From Sphaerimonospora sp050942215 (GTDB lineage: Bacteria > Actinomycetota > Actinomycetes > Streptosporangiales > Streptosporangiaceae): a stretch of DNA of 64,000 nucleotides. The notes below the pieces were generated by a model. That model was not told the DNA's origin, did not search any database, and worked only from the letters and a program-made list of their open reading frames with translations. The position numbers and the translations under genes are program-made. Shown here piece after piece: positions 24,891 through 33,319 of this stretch. How positions within the stretch are numbered: the first letter of the stretch is position 1; each line of letters begins with the position of its first letter. The DNA lies in NCBI RefSeq assembly GCF_050942215.1, contig NZ_CP192056.1, positions 3,472,001 to 3,536,000 on the forward strand. Reading direction: 5' to 3'.

Positions 24891-27205
24891 GCCTCATCGG
24901 CGCGCCGGTGAGCCGGGTGACCGACCACGTCCTGCTGACCGGGAACGCGCGGTACGTCGACGATCTGCAACTGGCCGGGATGCTGCACGCGACCGTGCTG
25001 CGCGCCCCCGTCGCGCACGCGAGGATCACCGGCTTCGACGCCTCGGCGGCGCTCGCGCTGGACGGGGTCGTCGCGGTGTTCGGCCCGGAGGAGATCGCCC
25101 GGCACACCGAAGCGCAGCTGTGCACCTGGCTGATCTCCGGACAGAAGATCGTTTCGGTGCCGATCGCGGACACCGTGGTGCGGCACGCCGGACAGCCCGT
25201 CGGCATCGTCGTCGCCACCGGTCGCGCGCTCGCCGAGGACGGGGCCGGCCTGGTGCGGGTCGACTACGCGAAACTGCCCGCGGTGACCGGCGTAGAGGCC
25301 GCCGTCGCGCCGCCGGCCCCCCTGCTCTACCCGGAGCTGGGCGGCAACGTGCTGGCCGACGTCGACTACGGCGACCCCCGTGAGGAGATCGACCGGATCG
25401 TCGCCGGGGCGGCCCACGTGGTCGAGCGGCGCCTGGAGGTCCCGCGCGCCGCGCCCAGCGCCATGGAGACACGTGGCGTGCTGGCCGCCTTCGAGCACGG
25501 TTCCGGCGAGCTGACCATGTGGGCCTCCACCCAGAATCCGCACATGACCCGCTGGCACCTCGCCCGGGTCCTGCGCCTCCCACTGCACCGGATCAGGGTG
25601 ATCCAGCCGCGGCTGGGCGGCTCCTTCGGCTCGAAGGACCATCTCTACCAGGACGAGGCGATCGTCTGCCTCGCCGCCATGCTGCTGCGCCGGCCGGTGA
25701 AGTGGATCGAGGACAGGACCGAGCACTTCACCGCGACCAAACACGGACGCGGCGGGGTCTACCGGGCGCGGCTGGCGCTCGACGCCGACGGGGGCTTCCT
25801 CGCGCTGCACGCCGACATCCTGGGTGACGTCGGCGCCTTCCCCTCCACCGTGGGCACCGGGCCGTTCCAGGTGACCGCGCTGATGCTGCCGGGGCCGTAC
25901 CGCTTTCGGGCGGTGGGAGCGCGGCTCGTCGCCGTGCTCACCAACGCCACCCCCACCGCCGCCTACCGTGCGTACGGGCAGAACGAGGCGGCCTGGATCC
26001 GGGAGCGGCTCATCGACGAGGCCGCCCGCGAACTGGGCCTTGACCCCGGCGAGCTGCGGCTGCGCAACCTGGTGACCGCCGGGGAGATGCCCTACACCAC
26101 CCGCCTGCACCTGCGGTACGACACCGGCGACTATCCCCGGACGCTGCGCCGTGCGCTGTCGCTGTCCGCCGGCGCGGTACGCTCCCGCTCCGGCCGGGTA
26201 CGGCGCGGCGTGGGCGTCGCGATGAACGTCGAGTTCACCGGGCTCGGGCCGAGCGGGCTGCTGCAGATGCTGCCGGCCGAGTACAACGGGTGGGAGGAGG
26301 CCCGGGTCCGCGTCGAGCCCGACGGCGGGGTGACCGTGTTCTCCGGCATCTCCGACGTCGGCCAGGGCACCGTCACCGGGCTCACCCAACTCGCGGCGGA
26401 AGGGCTCGGCATGCCGATGTCCGCGATCACCGTGAAGGTGGGCGACTCAGCCACCGTCCCGGTCTCGCTGCTCGGAGCCGCGGCCAGCCGAGGGCTCATC
26501 GTGGGCGGCACACCGGTCTTCCGGGCCGCCGCCCGCATGCGGGAACGGTTGATCCGGATCGCCGCCGAACGCCTCGACCGCCGGCCCGCGGACGTGCGCT
26601 TCGACGGGGCGGTCTTCCGTGCCGACGACGGCGAGGTGACGCTGCGGGAGCTGGCCCGCGACGCCTGGATGGGCTGGAACCTGCCCAAGGGCGAGTCACC
26701 GGTGCTGGAGGAGACCGACGTCTACGATCCGCCCAACCCGACTTTCGCGCCCGCCGCGCATGTCGTGCAGGTGACGGTCGACCTGGACACCGCGCTGGTG
26801 CGGGCCGAGCGGTACTGGGTCGTCCACGACTCGGGGGTGATCGTCAACCCGAAACTGGCGGACGGGCAGATCATGGGCGGCATCACGCAGGGCCTCGGCG
26901 CCGCGCTGCTGGAGCAGGTGGTGTACTCGCCCGGCGGCGTGCCACGCACCACCACGCTGCCGGACTACCCGCTCCCCGTCTCCGGGGACGTGCCGGACGT
27001 GGTGATCGAGCACATGCACACGCCCAGCTCCGTCACCCCCCTCGGGATGAAGGGCCTGGGCGAAGGCGGGACGATCCCGTCCACGGTCGCGATCGGCAAC
27101 GCGGTGGCCGATGCCGTGCCGGAGATCGCGCACGCCGTCCTGGAGGTCCCGCTCACCCCCACGAGGATCCACGCGCTGCTGTCGGACGCCGGTCTCGCGC
27201 GCTAG
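24887..27205 (+). CDS. Molybdenum hydroxylase large subunit (xanthine dehydrogenase-like)
   Basis: A 772-residue catalytic subunit that binds molybdopterin cytosine dinucleotide. It starts with GTG at 24887. Motifs include GNARYVDDL, LGGSFGSKDHLYQDE, PTAAYRAYGQNEAA and, near the C-terminus, GMKGLGEGGTIPSTVAIGNA with the catalytic Glu. The active-site loop reads AYRAYGQ, not the AYxCSFR loop of true CO dehydrogenase, so it is not a form I CO dehydrogenase. It likely hydroxylates an aldehyde, purine or N-heterocycle. Substrate is unknown. Confidence 0.93.
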   Translation: MSLIGAPVSRVTDHVLLTGNARYVDDLQLAGMLHATVLRAPVAHARITGFDASAALALDGVVAVFGPEEIARHTEAQLCTWLISGQKIVSVPIADTVVRHAGQPVGIVVATGRALAEDGAGLVRVDYAKLPAVTGVEAAVAPPAPLLYPELGGNVLADVDYGDPREEIDRIVAGAAHVVERRLEVPRAAPSAMETRGVLAAFEHGSGELTMWASTQNPHMTRWHLARVLRLPLHRIRVIQPRLGGSFGSKDHLYQDEAIVCLAAMLLRRPVKWIEDRTEHFTATKHGRGGVYRARLALDADGGFLALHADILGDVGAFPSTVGTGPFQVTALMLPGPYRFRAVGARLVAVLTNATPTAAYRAYGQNEAAWIRERLIDEAARELGLDPGELRLRNLVTAGEMPYTTRLHLRYDTGDYPRTLRRALSLSAGAVRSRSGRVRRGVGVAMNVEFTGLGPSGLLQMLPAEYNGWEEARVRVEPDGGVTVFSGISDVGQGTVTGLTQLAAEGLGMPMSAITVKVGDSATVPVSLLGAAASRGLIVGGTPVFRAAARMRERLIRIAAERLDRRPADVRFDGAVFRADDGEVTLRELARDAWMGWNLPKGESPVLEETDVYDPPNPTFAPAAHVVQVTVDLDTALVRAERYWVVHDSGVIVNPKLADGQIMGGITQGLGAALLEQVVYSPGGVPRTTTLPDYPLPVSGDVPDVVIEHMHTPSSVTPLGMKGLGEGGTIPSTVAIGNAVADAVPEIAHAVLEVPLTPTRIHALLSDAGLAR

Positions 27206-27365
27206 GCGTACCGCCCGGGGCCGTGGCCGGACGCGCACGGGGGTGGACCTGCCGGCCGCACCGTGACCTGCGAGACGCATCCGCGACCGCCGTCCCGCGG
27301 TCAGACCCGGCGGGACGGCGTCGCCTGCGACTCAGTTCGGCGACGGGAGCGGGCCGAACAGCCAG

Positions 27366-27740
27366 TTGCCGCGGCAGGCCAACCTCCATCTGACCCCCAT
27401 CGACACCACGGTCTCCCGGCTGCTCTCGCTCACCGTCCGGGACCGGGAGTCCCCGATCCGCCATGTGGTGAACGGGGTCACCGTGCCGGTCCGCGACCTG
27501 TTCGACGTGATCAACGCCCGGCTGCCGATCGAACTGGTCCCGGCCACACCCGAGAAGATCGGGGACAGGCCCTTCAACCGGTTCGAGGCCGTGCTCAACA
27601 TGCGGGCGCAGTACACCTCGACCTATTTCCGGCATCACTACGACTTCGCGTGGCAGGAGGCGACCGCCCCGCCCGCCGTCACCTCCGCCGTCCTCGACCG
27701 GCTGGTCTCCTGGTACGTCCGCGAAGGGTTGCCCGAATGA
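27366..27740 (+). pseudogene. 3' stump of a thioester-reductase-like SDR gene
   Basis: The frame codes for 124 residues from TTG 27366. It reads NLHLTPIDTTVSRLLSLT, then IRHVVNGVTVPVRDLFDVIN and YTSTYFRHHYDFAW, ending at a stop that overlaps the next ATG as ATGA. This looks like the C-terminal third of thioester or fatty-acyl reductases, where TPVDYV and a late LF motif occur. The NAD-binding Rossmann half is absent. The frame is closed by a stop at 27264 and has no ATG or good ribosome site. It therefore seems to be a truncated gene still coupled to the ligase. It might instead be a real small protein. Confidence 0.5.
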
Positions 27741-29455
27741 CCGATCTCGTCACGCACATACGGAGCAACCTCAGCGACGACCGGGAGCTGGTCTTCGTGC
27801 GGGACGACGGCACACCGACCCGGCTCACCTTCACCGAACTGGACCGGCGCGCCCGCGCCACCGCCGTGTGGCTCACCGAGCACGGCCTGACCGACCGGCC
27901 GGTGCCGCTGCTCTATCCCGCCGGGCTCGAATTCACCGTCGCCTTCCTCGGCTGCCTCTACGCCCGGGTACCGGCGATCCCCGCGCCCCTGCCGGACGCC
28001 GGCGCGCCCCACTCGAACCGCGTCCGGGCGCTGATGCGGGACGCCGGCGCCCGGCTGGTCCTCACCGATGCGGCACACGCGTCCACGCTGTCCGGCATAT
28101 CGGCTCGCGTCGTCGGCCCCTGCGCCGATCCGGACGGCTGGACCCCGCCGGCTCTGGCCGCCGGCACCGTCGCCTACCTGCAGTACACCTCGGGCTCGAC
28201 GAGCGAGCCGCGCGGGGTCGAGGTCTCACACGGCAACCTGCTCCACAATTTGGGGCTGTTCCGCGCCCTGACCAGGGGGCGACCGGTGCGCCGGCTGGCC
28301 GGCTGGCTGCCCCACTACCACGACATGGGCCTGGTCGGCCTCCAGCTGCAGGCGCTGCACGCGGGCGCCGACCTGGTCTTCATGTCGCCGGCCGCGTTCG
28401 TCGCGCGGCCGGTGCGCTGGCTGGAGCTGATCGGCCGGTACGCCGCGGACTGGACCGTGTCCCCGGATTTCGGGTACGCCTGGTGCACACGCAGGATCAC
28501 CGACGAGCAGCTCACCGGCCTGAACCTCGCCACCTTGACCATGGCGCTCAGCGGAGCCGAGCCGATCCGCGCGGGCACGCTCGCCGATTTCGAGCGGAGA
28601 TTCGCCCCGGCCGGCTTCCGCCCGACCATGTGGAATCCCGGCTACGGCCTCGCCGAGTGCACCCTGATGGTCACCTGCACGCCGCAGGGACAGGGCGCGA
28701 CCGTACGCACCTTCGCCGCCGCCGCACTGGAACGGCACGAGGCGGTCCCCGAGCCCGGCGGGGTCCCCCTGGTCGCGTGCGGCCCGGTCTCCGGCCTCGA
28801 TCTGCAGATCATGGAAACGGACGGCTCCGGCCCGGTTCCCGACGGCGGAATCGGGGAGATCTGGGTGGCGGGCCCGAGTGTCGCCCTCGGCTACCGGGGC
28901 CGGCCGGAGGAGACCCTGGCCGCCTTCCACGCGGGCGACGGCCGCTGGCTGCGCACCGGCGATCTGGGATTCCTGCTGGACGGGCAGCTCTACGTGACGG
29001 GACGGATCAAGGACGTCGTCATCGTCAACGGCCGCAACCTCTATCCGCAGGATCTGGAGGAGGCGGCTCTGCGGGCCAACCCCACCGCCGGGCGGAGCAC
29101 CGCCTTCGGCCTGCGCAGGCCGGACGGCGGGGAACACGTCATCCTGATCCAGGAGGTGCGCAGGGGGCATTCGGCCGCCCTCGGCGAGACGGCCGACCGG
29201 GTCATGGATCTGGTGACGAAGGAGTTCGGCATCCCCCTGAGCCTGCTGCTGGTGCCCCGTGGCGCGGTACGACAGACCACCAGCGGCAAACTTCGCCGCC
29301 GGCATATGAGGGAACTGTTCCTCGGCGGCGGCCTCACCCCACTGCACGCCGAGCTGGAACCCGCGGTGAGCGCTCTGCTGGGGGCCGGCAGTGCGCACCC
29401 GCTCCGGCCGGCGGAGGCGCCTTCTCACCCCTGGAGCGGTCATGTCCGACTGTGA
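27737..29455 (+). CDS. Fatty acyl-AMP ligase (FAAL family)
   Basis: A 572-residue adenylate-forming enzyme. It activates a fatty acid as acyl-AMP and loads it on a carrier protein. Motifs include YTSGSTSEPRGVEVSHGN (near 150), LPHYHDMGLVG, typical of FAALs, GYGLAECTLMV, GYRGRPEET, LRTGDLGFLLDGQLYVTGR and IKDVVIVNGRNLYPQDLE. The final Lys is in TTSGKLRRR. The next gene codes for an acyl carrier protein, which fits FAAL loading. It starts in ATGA overlap with the reductase stump. Confidence 0.92.
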   Translation: MTDLVTHIRSNLSDDRELVFVRDDGTPTRLTFTELDRRARATAVWLTEHGLTDRPVPLLYPAGLEFTVAFLGCLYARVPAIPAPLPDAGAPHSNRVRALMRDAGARLVLTDAAHASTLSGISARVVGPCADPDGWTPPALAAGTVAYLQYTSGSTSEPRGVEVSHGNLLHNLGLFRALTRGRPVRRLAGWLPHYHDMGLVGLQLQALHAGADLVFMSPAAFVARPVRWLELIGRYAADWTVSPDFGYAWCTRRITDEQLTGLNLATLTMALSGAEPIRAGTLADFERRFAPAGFRPTMWNPGYGLAECTLMVTCTPQGQGATVRTFAAAALERHEAVPEPGGVPLVACGPVSGLDLQIMETDGSGPVPDGGIGEIWVAGPSVALGYRGRPEETLAAFHAGDGRWLRTGDLGFLLDGQLYVTGRIKDVVIVNGRNLYPQDLEEAALRANPTAGRSTAFGLRRPDGGEHVILIQEVRRGHSAALGETADRVMDLVTKEFGIPLSLLLVPRGAVRQTTSGKLRRRHMRELFLGGGLTPLHAELEPAVSALLGAGSAHPLRPAEAPSHPWSGHVRL

Positions 29456-29720
29456 CCTGCGCCGATGGCTCACCGAGCGGGTGGCCGACCACCTTCGGCT
29501 GGCACCCGCCGAGATCGACCCCACGGTCAGGCTCCGCACGTACGGTCTGGACTCGGTCCACGCGCTCAGCCTGTGCGTCGAGATCGAAGAGGCCGTCGGC
29601 CTGCTGGTCGAGCCGACCCTGGCCTGGGACCATCCCACGATCGACGCCATGGCGGCCCATCTCACCGGGCTCCTGTCCCGGCGCCGCGCGGGCGGGGAAC
29701 GGCCCACGACCCCGGCGTGA
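29442..29720 (+). CDS. Acyl carrier protein
   Basis: A 92-residue carrier protein. The phosphopantetheine site is GLDSVHAL, with Ser near residue 38, followed by CVEIEEAVGLLVEPTLAWDH. It overlaps the end of the ligase gene by 14 nt and has GGAG 7 nt before the ATG. It would hold the acyl chain made by the ligase. The absence of any further synthase or intact reductase nearby leaves the product open. Confidence 0.92.
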   Translation: MSDCDLRRWLTERVADHLRLAPAEIDPTVRLRTYGLDSVHALSLCVEIEEAVGLLVEPTLAWDHPTIDAMAAHLTGLLSRRRAGGERPTTPA

Positions 29721-29850
29721 ACCGCCGGTCCTCGTGGGCGGCACCGCGCGAGGACCGGACGCGGGAGAAGAGGTAGGGAGCGTGCCGGCGGCCGACGACC
29801 GGCAGTACGGAGCCGCGGCCGGGCGCCCGGACGGGCGCTCCGGCGTGTGA

Positions 29851-30300
29851 CTACGCGACCTTGGTCTCGTTGATGATCGTCCGCTTGACCAGGCGGTCGC
29901 CGTCCATCCAGTGCCAGGTCCGGCACTTGTGCTGCCCGTCGCGCGACAGCTGGATCAGCTCGTAGAGGTAGTTGTTCGCATCGTCCTTGTACGACCAGGT
30001 GAGCACGATCGTCTGATCGTCCACCTGGCTCATCTCTCCGATGATCCGGTCGGTGTCGAAGTGACAGACGCCCTCGGCGTCGAGCCTGCCGCCGAACTCG
30101 AACGCGACCTGCCGTCCGTCCTCCCAGGTGTAGGTGTTGGTCTGCAGGATGTCGAAGCTCCCGTCCTCCGGGACGCGGCAGTAGAGATGCGAAGCGTGGC
30201 GATCGACGACGGCGCCGTCGGCGTCGACGTGGACGTACTCCCCCCGCCATTCCCCGAGGTGGTTCTTGATGATCGGCATTCCGGCGATCGCTGCTCGCAC
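29851..30300 (-). CDS. Small beta-barrel (lipocalin-like) protein, GxWxGxY type
   Basis: A 149-residue protein of unknown role. The key start is IKNHLGEWRGEYVHVDADG, then NTYTWEDGRQVAFEFGGRL and TWHWMDGDRLVKRTIINET. The order resembles the proteins at 36706-37170 and 61386-61841, so the window has three related members. Strands rich in Trp and Tyr suggest a ligand-binding barrel. GTG at 30300 follows GGAGG by 4 nt; the ATG at 30279 is too far from it. It diverges from the VOC gene across the first composite operator. Confidence 0.7.
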   Translation of the reverse strand: MRAAIAGMPIIKNHLGEWRGEYVHVDADGAVVDRHASHLYCRVPEDGSFDILQTNTYTWEDGRQVAFEFGGRLDAEGVCHFDTDRIIGEMSQVDDQTIVLTWSYKDDANNYLYELIQLSRDGQHKCRTWHWMDGDRLVKRTIINETKVA

Positions 30301-30354
30301 GATTCCTCCCTGGTCATACGTGATCCGGCTGTCGCAAGGCCGGGCGAGAGGCCG

Positions 30355-30384
30355 TTGACAGGCCACTGGCGGGGAGCCTAGCGT
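30355..30384 (+). promoter_or_regulatory. Promoter of the VOC / acyl-CoA ligase unit
   Basis: TTGACA at 30355-30360 and TAGCGT at 30379-30384 are 18 nt apart on the plus strand. The composite operator begins 16 nt after the -10, so it covers the probable transcription start. Confidence 0.55.
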
Positions 30385-30399
30385 GAACCGAGTCGAATT

Positions 30400-30424
30400 G
30401 AAACAGTGTTCCGTTAATAGGAAC
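30400..30424 (+). promoter_or_regulatory. Composite operator copy 1
   Basis: The site reads GAAAC-AGT-GTTCC, then 7 nt, then GGAAC. The last two halves also form a perfect inverted repeat GTGTTCC / GGAACAC around a 7-nt spacer. The third half ends 36 nt before the GTG of the VOC gene. It has the same layout and orientation as the copies at 33263, 36436, 39321, 52340, 57503 and 59077. Confidence 0.75.
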
Positions 30425-30459
30425 ACAATGCGGATAACAGCAGGCAGCGAGGGAATGGC

Positions 30460-31431
30460 GTGAGCGACGACAACCGGCAGCCGTTGGTCGAGGGCGTCAC
30501 CGCCGCGGTGGTGGGCGTCACCGATTTCGGCCCCCACCTGGACTTCTTCCGCGGCGACCTCGGCTTCCAGGTCGCCGCGGAGGGCACCGTCCCGGCCGCG
30601 ACGGCCGACGCGCTGTGGGGCTCGGGTCCCGCCGACGTCGAGGTGATGGCGCTGGCGGCGGCCGGAGCCGAGACCGGGCGGATCCATCTCGTACGCGTGC
30701 CCGAGCCGATCGCGCCCGCAGAGCCGCCGCACAACCTCGACGACGGGCTGATCGGGATCGACATGTACGCCCGCGACATCGAGGCGGCACACGCCGAGCA
30801 CGGCCGGTCGGGCCGGGACTGGACCACCGCGCCCACGACGTACGGCGTGGCGGTGGGCGAGCGGGAGGTGCAGGTCACCCAGGGCGTGTGCCCAGCTCCC
30901 GACGGAACCGTCGTGGTCTTCGTCCAGCCCGCGGCGGTGCGCGGCACCGAGGCGTGGGCCGTCGACCCCGATCGGCCGTTCACCGAGTTGACCTCGGTGG
31001 TCTGCCACGTTCCCGACGCCGACGCCGAGGTCGCCTTCTGGGGGCCGGACGGCCTGGGCATGTCGGTCTGGTACGACGTCGTCTTCTCCTCCCCCGGTTT
31101 CGACACCGTCGCCGGACTGCCCTCGGGCACCGAGATGCGGCTGGCGTTCCTCGCCGGGGAGAAGACCGCGCGGATCGAGGTCACCTCGGCCGTGGGCGAG
31201 CACCGGGTAGACCGCCGGGCGACGCAGCGGCCGGCCCGCTCGCTCGGACACAGCGGCTGGTCGGTCCGCACCCGCGACCTGGCGGCCGCGCTCGAGAGCG
31301 TACGCCGGACCGGCGGGCGGGTGCTCGGCGCACCCGTCGAGACCGACGACCCGCTGCACGGCCGGGCCCTCGTGGCCTGCACCGACACCCCCAACGGCAT
31401 CTCCGTCACACTCTGGCAGTCACGAAACTAG
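30460..31431 (+). CDS. VOC-family (glyoxalase/extradiol dioxygenase fold) protein
   Basis: A 323-residue protein with repeated vicinal-oxygen-chelate modules. The first module is AAVVGVTDFGPHLDFFRGDL. The second starts FTELTSVVCHVPDADAEVAF, and the C-terminal module has LGHSGWSVRTRDLAAALESV. The classic His/His/Glu metal set cannot be placed with certainty, so catalysis is not assured. GAGGGA lies 6 nt before GTG 30460. An acyl-CoA ligase follows 58 nt later on the same strand. The unit is preceded by a promoter and composite operator. Confidence 0.8.
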   Translation: MSDDNRQPLVEGVTAAVVGVTDFGPHLDFFRGDLGFQVAAEGTVPAATADALWGSGPADVEVMALAAAGAETGRIHLVRVPEPIAPAEPPHNLDDGLIGIDMYARDIEAAHAEHGRSGRDWTTAPTTYGVAVGEREVQVTQGVCPAPDGTVVVFVQPAAVRGTEAWAVDPDRPFTELTSVVCHVPDADAEVAFWGPDGLGMSVWYDVVFSSPGFDTVAGLPSGTEMRLAFLAGEKTARIEVTSAVGEHRVDRRATQRPARSLGHSGWSVRTRDLAAALESVRRTGGRVLGAPVETDDPLHGRALVACTDTPNGISVTLWQSRN

Positions 31432-31489
31432 GGCATTAACCGGACAAAGTAACCACAAAGCACAAAATATCTCCCGTGGAGGAAGTGAC

Positions 31490-33040
31490 ATGACCGTCCA
31501 CCGTGGCGGGGCTCCCCTGTCGATCGCGGGCGGCGTACGCGAGTTCGCCCGCGCCACCCCTCGCGCCACCGCGGTGATCGACGGTGATCGGTCGCTCACC
31601 TACGCCGCGCTCGACGAACGCTCCAACCGCCTGGCGTGCTCGCTCCTCGCCGGTGGCCTCACCGCCGGGCAGCGCGTCGCGGTGCTGATGGGCAACCGGC
31701 TGGAATATCCGGAGGCCGCGGCGGGCATCGCCAAGGCGGGCCTCGTCATGGTGCCGCTCAATCCGCGGCTCACCGCGAGCGAGGCCCGGTTCATCCTCGA
31801 GCACTCCGGCGCACGCGCGATCGTCCTCGACGACGCGCTGTCCCCGATCGCCGGGGATGCGATCGAGGATCTCGGACTGATCGCGCTGTCCGTCGACGGG
31901 GGTCAGACCGGCCGGTCGTACGAGGAGGCGCTGGCGGCGGCGCGGGCGGTGGATCCGGCCGCGCGCATCGACGAGCTCGACCCGTTCTGCATCGCCTACA
32001 CCTCCGGCACGACGGGGCGGCCCAAGGGCGTGCTGATCAGCCACCGCAGCCGGTCGCTGACCTTCTACTGCTCCGCCCTCGAGTGGGGGCTCGGCACGGG
32101 ACGGGTGTCGGTGGCGGTCGCCCCCATGTACCACGGCGCCGGTTTCGCCTTCGGCTACGCCCCCGTCTACACCGGGGGCACGGTCACCATGCTGCGCAAA
32201 TGGGACCCAGAGGCACTGCTGCACCTGGTCGAGCGCGACCGCGCGCAGTCCGCCTTCCTCGTGCCGACGCACGCGCAGATGCTCCGCGCGCTGGACCCCG
32301 GGGTCCTCGGCGCCAGGGATCTGACGAGCCTCGACACGCTCTACTTCAACGCCGCGGCACTGCCCTGGCCGCTCAAGCAGTGGGTCATGGAGACGTTCCC
32401 CGCCTGCGGGGTGCACGAGCTGTACGGCTCCACCGAGGCGGGCATCGTGACCAACCTGCGCCCGGCCGACCAGCATCGCAAACCCGGCTCGGTCGGCCAC
32501 GCCTGGTACATGACCGAGCTGCGGGTCGTCGGCGCCACGGGAGAGCCGGTCCTGCCGGGCGAGCCCGGCGAGCTGTTCAGCCGCTCCCCCTTCCTCATGA
32601 ACGGCTACCACGACGATCCGGCGGCCACCGACGAGTGCACGACCGACGACGGCTTTCTCACCTGCGGCGACATCGTCGTGCTGGACGACGAGGGGTACGT
32701 CCACGTCGTCGACAGGAAGAAGGACATGATCATCTCTGGCGGGGTGAACGTCTATCCCCGCGAGATCGAGGACGTGCTGCACGGCCACGAGGCGGTGGCC
32801 GAGGCCGCGGTGGTGGGCGTCGCCTCCGACACGTGGGGCGAGGAGGTCACGGCGTACGTCGTCCTGCGCGCCGGCGTGCCCGCCGACGACGGCGTCATCG
32901 ACCGGCTGGAGGCGCACTGCCGTACCAACCTGGCCGGCTACAAGGTGCCGAAACGCTGGCAGACGGTCGCCGCCCTCCCCCGCAACGCCGCAGGAAAGGT
33001 GGTCAAGCGCGACCTGAGGCTTCGCGGCGACGACACCTGA
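31490..33040 (+). CDS. Acyl-CoA synthetase / AMP-dependent CoA ligase
   Basis: A 516-residue class I adenylate-forming enzyme that makes a CoA thioester from a free acid. It shows IAYTSGTTGRPKGVLISH (near 170), VHELYGSTEAG, FLTCGDIVVLDDEGYVHV, KKDMIISGGVNVYPREIE and the final Lys region AAGKVVKRDL. GGAGGAAGTGAC precedes the ATG. Unlike the FAAL at 27737 it has the standard CoA-ligase C-terminal text. Its position after the VOC gene suggests that a ring-cleavage or side-chain acid is activated here; that is inference. Confidence 0.92.
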   Translation: MTVHRGGAPLSIAGGVREFARATPRATAVIDGDRSLTYAALDERSNRLACSLLAGGLTAGQRVAVLMGNRLEYPEAAAGIAKAGLVMVPLNPRLTASEARFILEHSGARAIVLDDALSPIAGDAIEDLGLIALSVDGGQTGRSYEEALAAARAVDPAARIDELDPFCIAYTSGTTGRPKGVLISHRSRSLTFYCSALEWGLGTGRVSVAVAPMYHGAGFAFGYAPVYTGGTVTMLRKWDPEALLHLVERDRAQSAFLVPTHAQMLRALDPGVLGARDLTSLDTLYFNAAALPWPLKQWVMETFPACGVHELYGSTEAGIVTNLRPADQHRKPGSVGHAWYMTELRVVGATGEPVLPGEPGELFSRSPFLMNGYHDDPAATDECTTDDGFLTCGDIVVLDDEGYVHVVDRKKDMIISGGVNVYPREIEDVLHGHEAVAEAAVVGVASDTWGEEVTAYVVLRAGVPADDGVIDRLEAHCRTNLAGYKVPKRWQTVAALPRNAAGKVVKRDLRLRGDDT

Positions 33041-33222
33041 CCTCGATCATGTCCGACCGGTCATATCCTGACGCGCGTGGCCCTGGCGGCGCCTCGCCGC
33101 GTCGCCGCGGTCGGCCGGAGGCTCCGCTCCGGCCTCCTCCTCCGCCTTGCGGTGCGTCCGCCCGGCTCCCCGCTCGCGACGGACGGCTCCCATTCGGGCA
33201 CTCCCGTGACCCGGACACTCCC

Positions 33223-33251
33223 TTGACCTTGAAACCTCAGACAATTACGCT
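33223..33251 (+). promoter_or_regulatory. Promoter of the His-rich cupin gene
   Basis: TTGACC at 33223-33228 and TACGCT at 33246-33251 are 17 nt apart. The composite operator starts 12 nt later. No gene is seen in 33041-33319. Confidence 0.55.
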
Positions 33252-33262
33252 CGGATTTACTA

Positions 33263-33287
33263 GAAACAGCGTTCCATATTGCGGAAC
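33263..33287 (+). promoter_or_regulatory. Composite operator copy 2
   Basis: Reads GAAAC-AGC-GTTCC, a 7-nt spacer, then GGAAC. The layout is identical to copy 1. It ends 33 nt before the cupin gene start and follows a good promoter. Confidence 0.75.
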
Positions 33288-33319
33288 ATGGATCATTGAA
33301 TCTGCGGAAGGACACCACA

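Noticed and set aside
24887..27205. True (form I) carbon monoxide dehydrogenase
   Set aside because: The active-site loop reads AYRAYGQ, without the AYxCSFR loop; it is a related hydroxylase of unknown substrate.
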